Shown piece by piece: positions 36,611 through 45,021 of a stretch of DNA of 64,000 nucleotides. Origin of the DNA: Streptomyces sp. DHE7-1 (lineage in GTDB: Bacteria > Actinomycetota > Actinomycetes > Streptomycetales > Streptomycetaceae); contig JACJDG010000003.1 of NCBI GenBank assembly GCA_016432725.1, positions 7,160,001 to 7,224,000 on the forward strand, in the 5' to 3' direction. The notes below the pieces were generated by a model. That model was not told the DNA's origin. It did not search any database and saw nothing but the letters and a program-made list of their open reading frames with translations. The number at the start of each line of letters is the position of its first letter. The first letter of the stretch is position 1. A program made the position numbers and the translations under genes.

Positions 36611-38596
36611 ATGTCGTCCACGTCATCCACCCTCACCCGTCCGGCGCCGCCCGGTGCCGCCCACGACGCCGGCCCGCCCCGCCGCCGCACCCGGATCCGC
36701 GCCGTGCCCGAGGCCCGCTGGGCCGCCGCCGCGCTGGTGCTGTTCCTGATCGCGCTGCCGCCGTACCTGTCGGGGGCACCGGCCTGGACCTGGGGCGCGC
36801 TGTTCGCGGCCGTCTACGTGACGGGCGGCTGGGAACCGGGCTGGGCCGGGCTCCGCGCGCTGCGGGAGAAGACCCTGGACGTGGACCTGCTGATGGTGGT
36901 CGCCGCGCTCGGGGCGGCGGCGATCGGCCAGGTGCTGGACGGCGCGCTGCTCATCGTCATCTTCGCCACCTCGGGCGCGCTGGAGGCGATCGCCACGGCC
37001 CGCACCGCCGACTCGGTACGCGGCCTGCTCGACCTCGCGCCCGCCACGGCCACCCGGATCGCCGACGACGGCGCCGAGGAGACGGTCCCCACCGGGCGGC
37101 TCGCGGTGGGCGAGACCGTTCTGGTGCGGCCCGGTGAGCGGGTCGGCGCCGACGGCCGCGTGCTGGACGGGGCCAGTGAGGTCGACCAGGCCACCATCAC
37201 CGGTGAGCCGCTGCCGGTGGCGAAGGGCGCGGGGGACGAGGTCTTCGCCGGCACCCTCAACGGCACCGGCGCCCTGCGGGTGAAGGTCGAGCGGGACCCG
37301 TCCGACTCGGTGATCGCCCGGATCGTGGCCATGGTGGAGGAGGCCTCGGAGACCAAGGCCCCGACCCAGCTGTTCATCGAGAAGGTCGAACAGCGTTATT
37401 CCATCGGCATGGTGGCCGCCACCGTCGCCCTCTTCGTGCTCCCGCTCGCCTTCGGCGCCGCGCTCGGGCCGACGTTGCTGCGGGCGATGACCTTCATGAT
37501 CGTCGCCTCGCCCTGCGCGGTGGTGCTGGCCACCATGCCGCCGCTGCTGTCCGCCATCGCCAACGCCGGCCGCCACGGCGTCCTGGTCAAGTCGGCCGTG
37601 GTCATGGAACGCCTCGGGCAGGTCGACGCGGTGGCCCTCGACAAGACGGGCACCCTCACCGAGGGCACCCCGAGGGTGACCGGCGTCCGTCCCCTCGCCG
37701 CCTCCGGCCTGACGGAGGACGAGGTGCTGCGGCTCGCCGCCGCCGCCGAACACCCCAGCGAGCACCCGCTGGCCCGGGCGGTCGTGGACGCCGCCCGCGC
37801 CCGCGGTCTGGACATCCCCCCGGCGCAGGACTTCGGCTCCGCGCCCGGCACCGGCGTGAGCGCCACCGTCGAGGGCAGGACCGTCGCGGTCGGCAGCCCG
37901 GTCCGGCTGTCGGTCGGCCACCCGGGACGTCCCGCCGTGGACGCGGCCGCGGGTCTGGAGGAAGAGGGCCGTACGGCCGTGCTGGTCACCCTCGACGGCG
38001 AGCCGGCCGGGGTCCTGGGCATCGCCGACCGGCTGCGCGCCGAAGCCGCCGCCACCGTCGCGGCCCTGGGCGGGCTGACGGGCGCCACCCCGGTGCTGGT
38101 CACCGGTGACAACCCGCGCGCGGCGGCCCGGCTCGCCGCCGAGGTCGGCATCACCGACGTCCGCGCCGGACTGCTGCCGCAGGACAAGGTGACGGCGGTG
38201 CGGGAGATGGAACGGGCCGGGCGGAAGGTGCTGGTCGTCGGCGACGGCGTCAACGACGCCCCCGCGCTGGCCGCCGCCCACACCGGCATCGCCATGGGCC
38301 GCGCCGGCTCCGACCTCGCCCTGGAGACCGCCGACGCGGTGGTGGTCCGCGACGAGCTGGCCACCGTCCCGGCGGTGGTCCGCCTCTCCCGCCGGGCCCG
38401 CCGCCTCGTCGTGCAGAACCTGGTCGTCGCCTCGGTGTTCATCACCGGCCTGGTGATCTGGGACCTGGCCGGGACCCTGCCCCTGCCGCTGGGCGTCGCG
38501 GGCCACGAGGGCTCCACCGTCGTCGTCGGCCTCAACGGCCTGCGCCTTCTCGCCGACGGCGCCTGGCGCCGTGCCCGGACCGGGACGCAGCGGTGA
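36611..38596 (+). CDS. P1B-4-type heavy-metal efflux ATPase (Co/Ni/Fe class, CtpD/CtpJ-like)
   Basis: 661 residues, with no N-terminal metal-binding domain. Helices flank the TITGEPLPVAKG actuator motif, the SPC metal motif in IVASPCAVVLATMPPLL, the phosphorylated Asp in VALDKTGTLTEG, the heavy-metal HP pair in SEHPLARAVV and VVGDGVNDAPALAAAHTGIA. The last helices contain HEGSTVVVGLNGLRLL; SPC together with HEGxT defines the P1B-4 subgroup, whose members export Co2+, Ni2+ or Fe2+. Together with the NmtR-like sensor it resembles the M. tuberculosis NmtR/CtpJ pair. The ATG has GAAGGA about 9 bases upstream. Confidence 0.92.
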   Translation: MSSTSSTLTRPAPPGAAHDAGPPRRRTRIRAVPEARWAAAALVLFLIALPPYLSGAPAWTWGALFAAVYVTGGWEPGWAGLRALREKTLDVDLLMVVAALGAAAIGQVLDGALLIVIFATSGALEAIATARTADSVRGLLDLAPATATRIADDGAEETVPTGRLAVGETVLVRPGERVGADGRVLDGASEVDQATITGEPLPVAKGAGDEVFAGTLNGTGALRVKVERDPSDSVIARIVAMVEEASETKAPTQLFIEKVEQRYSIGMVAATVALFVLPLAFGAALGPTLLRAMTFMIVASPCAVVLATMPPLLSAIANAGRHGVLVKSAVVMERLGQVDAVALDKTGTLTEGTPRVTGVRPLAASGLTEDEVLRLAAAAEHPSEHPLARAVVDAARARGLDIPPAQDFGSAPGTGVSATVEGRTVAVGSPVRLSVGHPGRPAVDAAAGLEEEGRTAVLVTLDGEPAGVLGIADRLRAEAAATVAALGGLTGATPVLVTGDNPRAAARLAAEVGITDVRAGLLPQDKVTAVREMERAGRKVLVVGDGVNDAPALAAAHTGIAMGRAGSDLALETADAVVVRDELATVPAVVRLSRRARRLVVQNLVVASVFITGLVIWDLAGTLPLPLGVAGHEGSTVVVGLNGLRLLADGAWRRARTGTQR

Positions 38597-38665
38597 GCCG
38601 CGGCGGACGGTGACCGGCCGCTCCGCGGCCGCCGCGCGGCGGTCCGGCCGGGAGGCCTGCGGTGG

Positions 38666-39631
38666 TCAGCGCACCCGGCCCCGCGGCTTCAGCGGCACCG
38701 CGGGCAGTTCGGGAGCGCGCAGCGGCGCGCCGTCGTAGCCCTTCACCTCACCGAAGCGGCTGCCTCGCGCCCATTCCTCGCGGGCCTGTTCGATCTCCGC
38801 CTGGGTGCGGGCGACGAAGTTCCACCACATGATCAGCTCCTCGGCGAACGGCTCGCCGCCCAGCAGCATGATCCCGGCGTCCGACTCGGCGCGCAGCGGG
38901 AGTTCGGTGCGGCCGCAGCCGAGGTAGAGCATCGAGCCCGGCAGCACCGGGACGCCGTCCACATGCACCTCGCCGGACATGGACAGCACCCCGTACTCGA
39001 AGTCGGGGTTCAGGGGCAGGCGTACGTCGGTGCCCCGGACGAGGCCGAGATCGGCGCCGACGATCGGGGTGAACGCCGTACCGGGGGAGGACGCTCCGTC
39101 GAGGTCGCCGAGGATCACGGTGGCGGTCAGACCGGGGGCCGTCACCTGGGGCAGCTCGGCGTGGTACTCGAACTTCGGTTCCGTGTGGCGGTGTTCGTCG
39201 GGCAGCGCGACCCAGAGCTGCGCGCCGTGCAGGAAGCGCGCGTGCGCCCGGGGGCTCTCCTCGGAGTGGCTGATCGCCCGGCCGGAGGTCATCAGGCCGA
39301 GCTGCCGGGGGCCGATGGTCTGCAGGCTGCCGGTGGAGTCGCGGTGCAGCACCTCGCCCTGGTGCAGCCAGCTCACCGTCTGCAGCCCGATGTGCGGGTG
39401 CGGCGGGACCTGCATTCCGGGCTCGTCGGCGATGTCGTCGGGACCGTAGTGGTCGACGAACGCCCAGGCGCCGATCATGCGCCGGCCCAGGTTGGGCAGC
39501 AGCCGGCGCACCTCGGTCGACTCGCCCAGCTTCACTCGGCGGGGGCTCAGCAGTTCACGGACGGGCTCGGCGACGACGAATCCGCGGCCGCCGCACACAC
39601 TCGGTACCGGCGCGCGGTCAAGGTTGCTCAT
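38666..39631 (-). CDS. Pirin-family cupin protein
   Basis: 321-residue bicupin. The metal-binding motif is PPHPHIGLQTVSWLHQGEVL (His-x-His then Glu), followed by LMTSGRAISHSEESP, the pirin signature. The second cupin half includes LLGGEPFAEELIMWWNFVAR. Bacterial pirins act as quercetinase-like dioxygenases or bind metabolic enzymes; the role here is not known. The open frame extends upstream into the membrane protein gene only because of an apparent indel there; the ATG (MSNLDRAPVP) is the natural start. Confidence 0.9.
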   Translation of the reverse strand: MSNLDRAPVPSVCGGRGFVVAEPVRELLSPRRVKLGESTEVRRLLPNLGRRMIGAWAFVDHYGPDDIADEPGMQVPPHPHIGLQTVSWLHQGEVLHRDSTGSLQTIGPRQLGLMTSGRAISHSEESPRAHARFLHGAQLWVALPDEHRHTEPKFEYHAELPQVTAPGLTATVILGDLDGASSPGTAFTPIVGADLGLVRGTDVRLPLNPDFEYGVLSMSGEVHVDGVPVLPGSMLYLGCGRTELPLRAESDAGIMLLGGEPFAEELIMWWNFVARTQAEIEQAREEWARGSRFGEVKGYDGAPLRAPELPAVPLKPRGRVR

Positions 39632-39770
39632 GCGGCCCAACCTAGTCGTCTGCGGGCCGCGACGCAGACAGACCTCCGCCCCGCCACCCGGCGCGGCCGC
39701 CGGCCCCCGGGGCCCGTCTGACCATTCGCACCTGCCGCTCCGGGCGGACGACGGGAACGGTCGAACGCCC

Positions 39771-40132
39771 CTAGGGCACCGGGACGCCCGGGCTGCCCGG
39801 GCTGCTCGGTGACGGCCGGGCCGGTGACGGGGGACGGTGGTGGGCACCGGTGTCGGCGTGCCGGTCGTGGGCCGGGGGGAGCGGGCCGGTTCGGCCGGGC
39901 GGGGCCGGTCGTCGCGGACGGAGAGGAACACCAGGGCCGCCACCGCGGCCAGCGCGAGCAGGCCCACGGTGACCCGGCGTACCGGCAGCCGGCGGGAGCG
40001 CGTCGCGGACGGCGGGCGCGGTGGCCGCAGGTCGGCCGGACCGACGGACCGCGCGCGTGCGTCCAGGGCGGCCCGCAGCCGTTCCTCGACCCGCGTCGGC
40101 GCGGTCCCGGTTCCGGTGGGGGAGTCGTTCAT
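39771..40132 (-). CDS. Small membrane protein with Pro-rich tail, partner of ECF sigma gene (frameshift)
   Basis: Restored to about 120 residues: a cytosolic N terminus of about 55 residues (VEERLRAALDARARSVGPAD), a single helix (VTVGLLALAAVAALVFLSV, about 57-75) and an external Pro/Thr-rich tail. As read, the frame loses its stop and runs into the pirin gene; one extra base in the G run at 39829-39833 gives a tail ending SSPGSPGVPVP and a stop at 39771. It overlaps the sigma gene by 4 bases (ATGA). The position after an ECF sigma gene, one helix and the cytosolic segment suggest an anti-sigma-like role, but no zinc-binding anti-sigma motif is present. Confidence 0.65.
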
Positions 40133-40824
40133 CGCAGCCCCTCCAGACGGCGGCCGAGAGCGTCCAGGGCCCTGCTGGCCGTGGACTTGACGGTGCCCCG
40201 CGACAGACCCAGCGTCGCGGCGATCTGAGCCTCGGTCAGATACGACCAGTAGCGCAGGACCAGGACCTCGCGCTGCCGCGGGGTCAGCGTCCGCAGGGCC
40301 GCCAGCACCTCCTGGTGGTCCTCGTGCAGCAGGACGTCCTCCTCCGGTGGGGGCGCGTGCCGCTCGGGTTCGGGGATGTGCGCCCGTACGGTCCTGCGCC
40401 GCCGCAGCACCGAGCGGGCGCCGTTGACGACACTCGTCCGCAGATACGCCTCCGGGTCGTCGAGCGATCCGAGGCGGTGGCCGTGGCGGCGGAACAGCGC
40501 GGTGAAGGCGTCCTGCACGACGTCCTCGGCCGTGGGCAGGTCGTCCACCAGCAGCACCGCCAGGCGCACCAGGGAGAGCCGGCGGTGGTGGTACAACTCC
40601 TCGATGCCCGGCGGGGTCCCGGCGGCGGCCGGCCTCGGCGCGCCGGTGCCGGTGCCGGTGGCGCCGCCGGACGGTGCCGGTGCGGCCGGGCCGCCGGCGC
40701 GGACGCGGGCGAGGAGACGGGCGCGCAGGGGTGCGAGCCGAGGCAGCAGGCGGTTCCGCCCGCGCACCGGGGTGCGGGACGGGTCCCAGGGCAGGCGCGC
40801 CGCCGGAGGTGTGGCTGTCGTCAT
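40129..40824 (-). CDS. ECF (SigE-family) RNA polymerase sigma factor
   Basis: 231 residues. After an unusual Pro/Arg/Ala-rich N terminus of about 75 residues come region 2 (LYHHRRLSLVRLAVLLVDDL, AEDVVQDAFTALFRRHGHRL) and region 4 (LTPRQREVLVLRYWSYLTEA, TLGLSRGTVKSTASRALDAL). It belongs to the Streptomyces SigE-like small ECF proteins. It lies between a secreted Pro-rich protein gene (61 bases upstream) and the small membrane protein gene (4-base overlap), all on one strand, forming a likely envelope-signalling unit. Confidence 0.9.
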   Translation of the reverse strand: MTTATPPAARLPWDPSRTPVRGRNRLLPRLAPLRARLLARVRAGGPAAPAPSGGATGTGTGAPRPAAAGTPPGIEELYHHRRLSLVRLAVLLVDDLPTAEDVVQDAFTALFRRHGHRLGSLDDPEAYLRTSVVNGARSVLRRRRTVRAHIPEPERHAPPPEEDVLLHEDHQEVLAALRTLTPRQREVLVLRYWSYLTEAQIAATLGLSRGTVKSTASRALDALGRRLEGLR

Positions 40825-40885
40825 GGATCTCCCGTCCGGTGCGCGGGGAGCCGCTCCGGGCCGCTCCCCGCACACCGACGCTGCC

Positions 40886-41393
40886 TCAGTGGTGCCGCGG
40901 AACCGGCGCGGGCGTGGCGAGCCGGCTCGCCGGAACGGGACCGGGCGACGCCGTCCGGTGGCCGTGGGGCGGCTCCGGGACGGGCGCCGGGGTGCCCGGA
41001 CGCGTGGGGACGGCACGGGGGAGGGGGCCCCGGTGCCCGGCACCGACGGCACGGGGGTCGGCCGGTGCGGGCTGGACGGCACGGGGGTCGGGGCGATCGT
41101 GGGCGGGTGCGACGGCACGGGGGTCGGGGCGACGGTGGGCGGGTGCGACGGCGACGGGACGGGCTTCGACGTCGGCGGACGGGTCGGGGACGGTACCGGG
41201 GACGGCGTCGCGCGGCCGCCCGCGGGCACCGGAGTGGCGGTGGCGCCGGAGTGGGGTGCGGGCCGGGCGTCGCCCTGCACCGCCTGGGCGGTCATGGTGC
41301 CGCCCACGGCCAGGGCCGCGCCGACGGCGGAGACCCCAGGACGGTGCGCAGCCTGCGCCTGCGGCCGGGACGGGGGAGTTGCTGTGCGGACAT
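40886..41393 (-). CDS. Secreted Pro/Ser/Thr-rich repeat protein (two frameshifts)
   Basis: About 169 residues once two indels are restored. The start MSAQQLPRPGRRRRLRTVLG is basic and, with one extra base at 41334-41337, continues into a hydrophobic signal core (VSAVGAALAVGGTMTAQAVQ). The mature part has repeats of the kind PTVAPTPVPSHPPTIAPTPV, an extended wall-spanning composition. A second missing base at about 41017-41027 joins this to a tail ending ATPAPVPRHH. AAGGA lies 5 bases before the ATG. No enzyme domain is present. It is the first gene of the sigma factor unit and may be a wall-associated sensor or structural protein. Confidence 0.6.
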
Positions 41394-41514
41394 GGGTTCC
41401 TTCGGTCGCTCGGGTCGGACGTGGGTCGAAGTGGAGGCCTCCACCCGGACAGACGTCCGACCCGGACGAGGTTGCACCCGGCGACCGGGAAATTCTCCGC
41501 GCCCGCGCCAGGCG

Positions 41515-42210
41515 TCAGCCCAGCAGCTTCAGGAGCTCCTCGGCGACCGGGGCGGAGGAGGCCGGGTTCTGGCCGGTGATCAGGTTCCGGTCCACGATCA
41601 CGTGCGGGGCCCACGGCTCCGCCGGCCGCACGTCGACGCCCGCGGCGGTCAGCCGGTCCTGGAGCAGCCACTTGGCCTGCCCGGCGAGGCCGCCCTGGGT
41701 CTCCTCCTCGTTGGTGAAGGCCGCGGCCCGGTAGCCCGCGAAGGCGTTGGAACCGTCCGCACGCACCGCCGCGAGCAGCGCGGCCGGACCGTGGCACACC
41801 ACGGCCAGCGGCTTGCCCGAGTCCAGGGTGGCGACGAGCAGCCGGCCCGAGTCGGCGTCCACGGCCAGGTCCTCCATCGGGCCGTGCCCGCCCGGGTAGA
41901 ACACGGCGGCGAAGTCACCGAGGTCCACCTCGGCCAGCTTCACCGGCTCCCGCAACTCGGCGATCTCCGCGACGGCGCGCGCGATCTCGTCGGCCCTGTC
42001 CTGACCGCCGTTGGCCTCGGCGGCGAGGCTCGCGCGGTCGACCGGCGGCACCACACCGCCCGGCGTCGCGACGACGACCTGGTGGCCCGCGGCCTTGACG
42101 GCGCGGTAGGGCACCACGACCTCCTCGGCCCAGTAGCCGGTGGGGTGCTGGGTGCCGTCGGCGAGCGTCCACAGGTCGGCGCCGGTCAGTACGAAAAGGA
42201 TCTTCGACAT
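41515..42210 (-). CDS. DJ-1/PfpI (Hsp31-like) type 1 glutamine amidotransferase-domain protein
   Basis: 231 residues. The nucleophile elbow Cys is in LAVVCHGPAALLAAVRADGS, the strand-loop FYPGGHGPMEDLAVD precedes it, and the start KILFVLTGADLWTLADGTQH with GYWAEEVVVPYRAVKAAGH matches the Hsp31/HchA-like group. Such proteins are glyoxalase-III or deglycase-type stress enzymes. It is divergently transcribed from a LysR-family gene, the classic arrangement for direct control; the 140-base interval holds a 9-bp inverted repeat. Confidence 0.9.
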   Translation of the reverse strand: MSKILFVLTGADLWTLADGTQHPTGYWAEEVVVPYRAVKAAGHQVVVATPGGVVPPVDRASLAAEANGGQDRADEIARAVAEIAELREPVKLAEVDLGDFAAVFYPGGHGPMEDLAVDADSGRLLVATLDSGKPLAVVCHGPAALLAAVRADGSNAFAGYRAAAFTNEEETQGGLAGQAKWLLQDRLTAAGVDVRPAEPWAPHVIVDRNLITGQNPASSAPVAEELLKLLG

Positions 42211-42261
42211 GGGTCTCTTCTTCCGGGGGCTTGTTTCTCGGGTAAGAACCTAGGCGAGACG

Positions 42262-42315
42262 ACCCATAGGCATCCAATGAAGCATTCAATGTCCGACATC
42301 GGAACTCCTATGGGT
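42262..42315. promoter_or_regulatory. Inverted repeat between DJ-1-like and LysR genes
   Basis: ACCCATAGG (42262-42270) and CCTATGGGT (42307-42315) are perfect reverse complements 36 bases apart in an AT-richer patch. They are candidate regulator-binding sites for both divergent promoters. Confidence 0.5.
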
Positions 42316-42349
42316 GGTGGAGGGCGGGTCCCGGTGAATACTCGGACGC

Positions 42350-43315
42350 GTGGAGATCCCCGACCCCGCCGACGCCCGTTCCGCCGTCCCCGTTCCCGCC
42401 TCCGGCCCGCCCTCCTCCGTCCCGCCCGACCTGAACCTGCTGCGCACCTTCCTCGCCGTCTACCGCTCCGGTTCCTTCACCGGCGCCGCCCGGGTGCTGG
42501 GCCTGTCCCAGCCCACGGTGACCACGCAGATGCGCGCACTGGAACGGCAGAGCGGCCGGGAGCTGTTCGAGCGGCTGCCGCGCGGGGTCGCGCCGACGCC
42601 CGTGGCCGACGAACTGGCCGCCCGGATCGCCGGCCCCCTGGACGAACTGGCCGGTGTGGCCGGCCCCCACCCGCCGGAGGGCGCCCGCGCCGAGCCCGTC
42701 CACCTCGCCGGACCCGCCGAGTTCCTGTGCAGCACCGTCCTGCCCGCCCTCGCGCCGCTGGTCGCGGAGGGCGTACGGCTGCGGGTGGCCACCGGCCTGA
42801 CCGATCCGCTGCTGGACGAACTGCGCGCGGGCCGCCACGACCTGGTGATCGCCACCACCCGCCCGCGCGGCCGCACGCTGCACGCCGTGCCGCTCGCCGA
42901 CGAGGAGTTCGTCCTGGTCGCCGCTCCCGTCTGGGCCGGTCCGCTGCGGGACCGGCTGCCGTCCGACGGCCCCGCCGCGCTGCGCTCCGTACCGCTGATC
43001 ACCTATGCCGAGGACCTGCCGATCGCCCGCCGCTACTGGCGGCACGTCTTCGGCCGGCGTCTGTCGTGGAACGCCGCCGTCACCGTGCCGGACCTGCGCG
43101 GCGTGCTGGCGGCCGTGGTCGCGGGCGCCGGGTTCGCCGTGCTGCCCCGCTACCTGTGCGTGGACGCGCTGGAGTCCGGTGCGCTGGTGGAGCTGCTCAC
43201 GCCGGAGGACCCGCCCATCAACACCGGTTTCCTGGTCCAGCGCCCCGGCGTCCCGGACAACCCGGACGTGACCCGGGTCCGCGATCTCCTGCTGCGGGCG
43301 GGACGGAGCTGGTAG
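42350..43315 (+). CDS. LysR-family transcriptional regulator
   Basis: 321 residues. The winged HTH is at about residues 26-85 (LNLLRTFLAVYRSGSFTGAA, LGLSQPTVTTQMRALERQSG), followed by a periplasmic-binding-protein-like effector domain (PVHLAGPAEFLCSTVLPALA to the end). Start is GTG. A Pro-rich tail of about 25 residues before the HTH is longer than usual, so a later start is possible. It probably regulates the divergent DJ-1-like gene and perhaps itself; the effector is unknown. Confidence 0.92.
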   Translation: MEIPDPADARSAVPVPASGPPSSVPPDLNLLRTFLAVYRSGSFTGAARVLGLSQPTVTTQMRALERQSGRELFERLPRGVAPTPVADELAARIAGPLDELAGVAGPHPPEGARAEPVHLAGPAEFLCSTVLPALAPLVAEGVRLRVATGLTDPLLDELRAGRHDLVIATTRPRGRTLHAVPLADEEFVLVAAPVWAGPLRDRLPSDGPAALRSVPLITYAEDLPIARRYWRHVFGRRLSWNAAVTVPDLRGVLAAVVAGAGFAVLPRYLCVDALESGALVELLTPEDPPINTGFLVQRPGVPDNPDVTRVRDLLLRAGRSW

Positions 43316-43469
43316 ACGCCGCCTCCGGATGGCGACGCCCGCGGGGCGGGCCGACGATGGAGGCGTGGGGTGCGGTCACCGTCGTCTGTTCTGCCGGTGC
43401 CGTCCGAGGCCGCCGGGGGACGGGGGCCGGCCCCGGCCGTGACGAGCGGCCGGAAGGGAGGACACCGTC

Positions 43470-43825
43470 ATGCTGGAAGTGAAGACGGTCGACAAGCCGG
43501 ACGAGCGGCGTGACTTCCCCGCGGCCACCTCGAAGCCCTCCATCTGACCGGGCTCGACTTCGCGGTGGGAACCTTCGAACCGGGCTGGCGCTGGTCGGAG
43601 TCGGTGGGGCCCATCGCGGGCACCTCCAGTTGCCTGGTCCACCACAACGGCTACGTGGTGCAGGGCCGGATGCACCTGAGGATGGACGACGGCGGCGAGA
43701 GCGAGGTCGGCCCCGGAGACGTCTTCGTGTGCCCGCCCGGCCACGACGCCTGGGTGGTGGGTGACGAGCAGGTCGTGGTCTTCGACTTCGCCGGCACGAT
43801 GGCGAACGAGTACGCCAGGGGCTGA
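43470..43825 (+). CDS. Small cupin-2 protein (one-base frameshift)
   Basis: 118 residues restored. A single cupin barrel: HHNGYVVQGRMHLRMDDGGE (first motif) and GDVFVCPPGHDAWVVGDEQV (second motif, with His). The first 20-odd codons (MLEVKTVDKPDERRDFP) are in another frame, which stops at the SKPSI codons; one extra C in the run at 43517-43520 yields a continuous DFPRGHLEALHLTGLDF. The ATG has GGGAGG upstream. Close relatives are small binding or isomerase-like cupins with no fixed function. Confidence 0.78.
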
Positions 43826-43910
43826 CGGGACGCGCGGGACACCCACCGGGCCGCGACGGGCGCGCGGCCCGGTGACGCGTGCCGGGCGAGGGCGGACCGC
43901 CCGCGACCCC

Positions 43911-44896
43911 TCAGCCGTCGCGGTGGAACGCGCCGGCGCCCTCCTCGGCGTAGGCGACGGCCTCCGCGTGTCCGAACAGGCCGGGCAGCCCGCCGGTGTG
44001 CACGAACACGGTCCTCTCACCCCGGCGTACCCCGCCGTCCCGGACGGCGGCGGCGAGACCGGCCAGCGCGCGGGCGGTGTACGTCGGGTCCAGGAGCAGC
44101 CCCTCGGTCCGCGCCGCCAGGCGGAGGGCCTCGGCCGCCGGACCCGTCAGCGCGGCGTAGCCGTCGCCCACCTGGTCGCGGCGCACCCGCAGCCGCCGGT
44201 CCGTGACCTCCTCGGCGGTGTGCGGCGCCGCGAAGCCGGCCACCGCCGCGGCCGGATCGGCGAGCGCTCCCACGTCGACGCCGAGCACCGACCCGGTGCC
44301 GAGGGCCGCGACCAGCCCCGCCATGGTGCCGCCCGACCCGAGCGCGACCACCGCCGTGCGCAGGTCCGGCACCTGCTCGCGCAGCTCCTCACCGCACCGC
44401 ACGTAGCCGCGCGCACCCAGCGCGCTGGACCCGCCGAAGGGGATCAGCGCGGGCCGGGCACCGCCCGCGCGCAGCCGCGCGCACACCTCGGCCGCCGCCG
44501 CGTCGAGGCCCGCCCGGTCCACCGCCCCGCCCAGACCAGCCGCGCCCCCAGCAGGCCGTCCAGGGCGAGGTTCCCGGAGTGCGACGCACCCGGCGAGCCG
44601 CGCAGCACCAGTACGGCGTCCAGGCCGAGCCGGGCAGAGGCGGCGGCCGTCAGCCGGGCGTGGTTGCTCTGCGGGGCGCCCGTCGTCACCAGGGTGTCCG
44701 CGCCCTCGGCGAGCGCGGCGCCCACGGTCCACTCCAGCTTGCGGACCTTGTTCCCGCCGCCACCCGGACCGGCCAGGTCGTCCCGCTTGACCCACAGGTC
44801 GTCCGGACCGAGTCCGAGCGCGGCGGCGAGCCGGGGCGCCGGTTCGAGCGGGGTGGGGAAGGTGCCGAGCCGCACGGGCGGGTGGCTCATGCTCAT
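43911..44896 (-). CDS. D-cysteine desulfhydrase / ACC deaminase family PLP enzyme (one-base frameshift)
   Basis: About 328 residues restored. The PLP Lys lies in GGGGNKVRKLEWTVG and the substrate loop is TTGAPQSNHARLTAA; the phosphate-binding glycine loop reads VVALGSGGTMAGLVAALG and the protein ends VFVHTGGLPGLFGHAE, all typical of the ACC deaminase/D-cysteine desulfhydrase group. It would deaminate D-cysteine or a related small amino acid. The N-terminal ~120 residues are in another frame; one extra base in the run at 44525-44528 restores LVWAGAVDRAGLDAAAAE. The start is ATG AGC ATG AGC with GAGGA upstream. Confidence 0.88.
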
Positions 44897-45021
44897 GTCG
44901 TACGTCCTCGTCCTGTTCCGCGGGTGCAGGGCGGTCCGCCGCCTCCCGTGACGCGTGGCGGGGTACGGCCGGCCGGTGACCAGTCGATCATGCCGGGCCG
45001 CTCCGCCGCACCGCCTCGTCG

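Noticed and set aside
40021..43482. An open frame of more than 1100 residues on the plus strand
   Set aside because: It crosses several well-supported genes on both strands and is Arg/Gly/Pro-rich with no motifs; a shadow of high GC.
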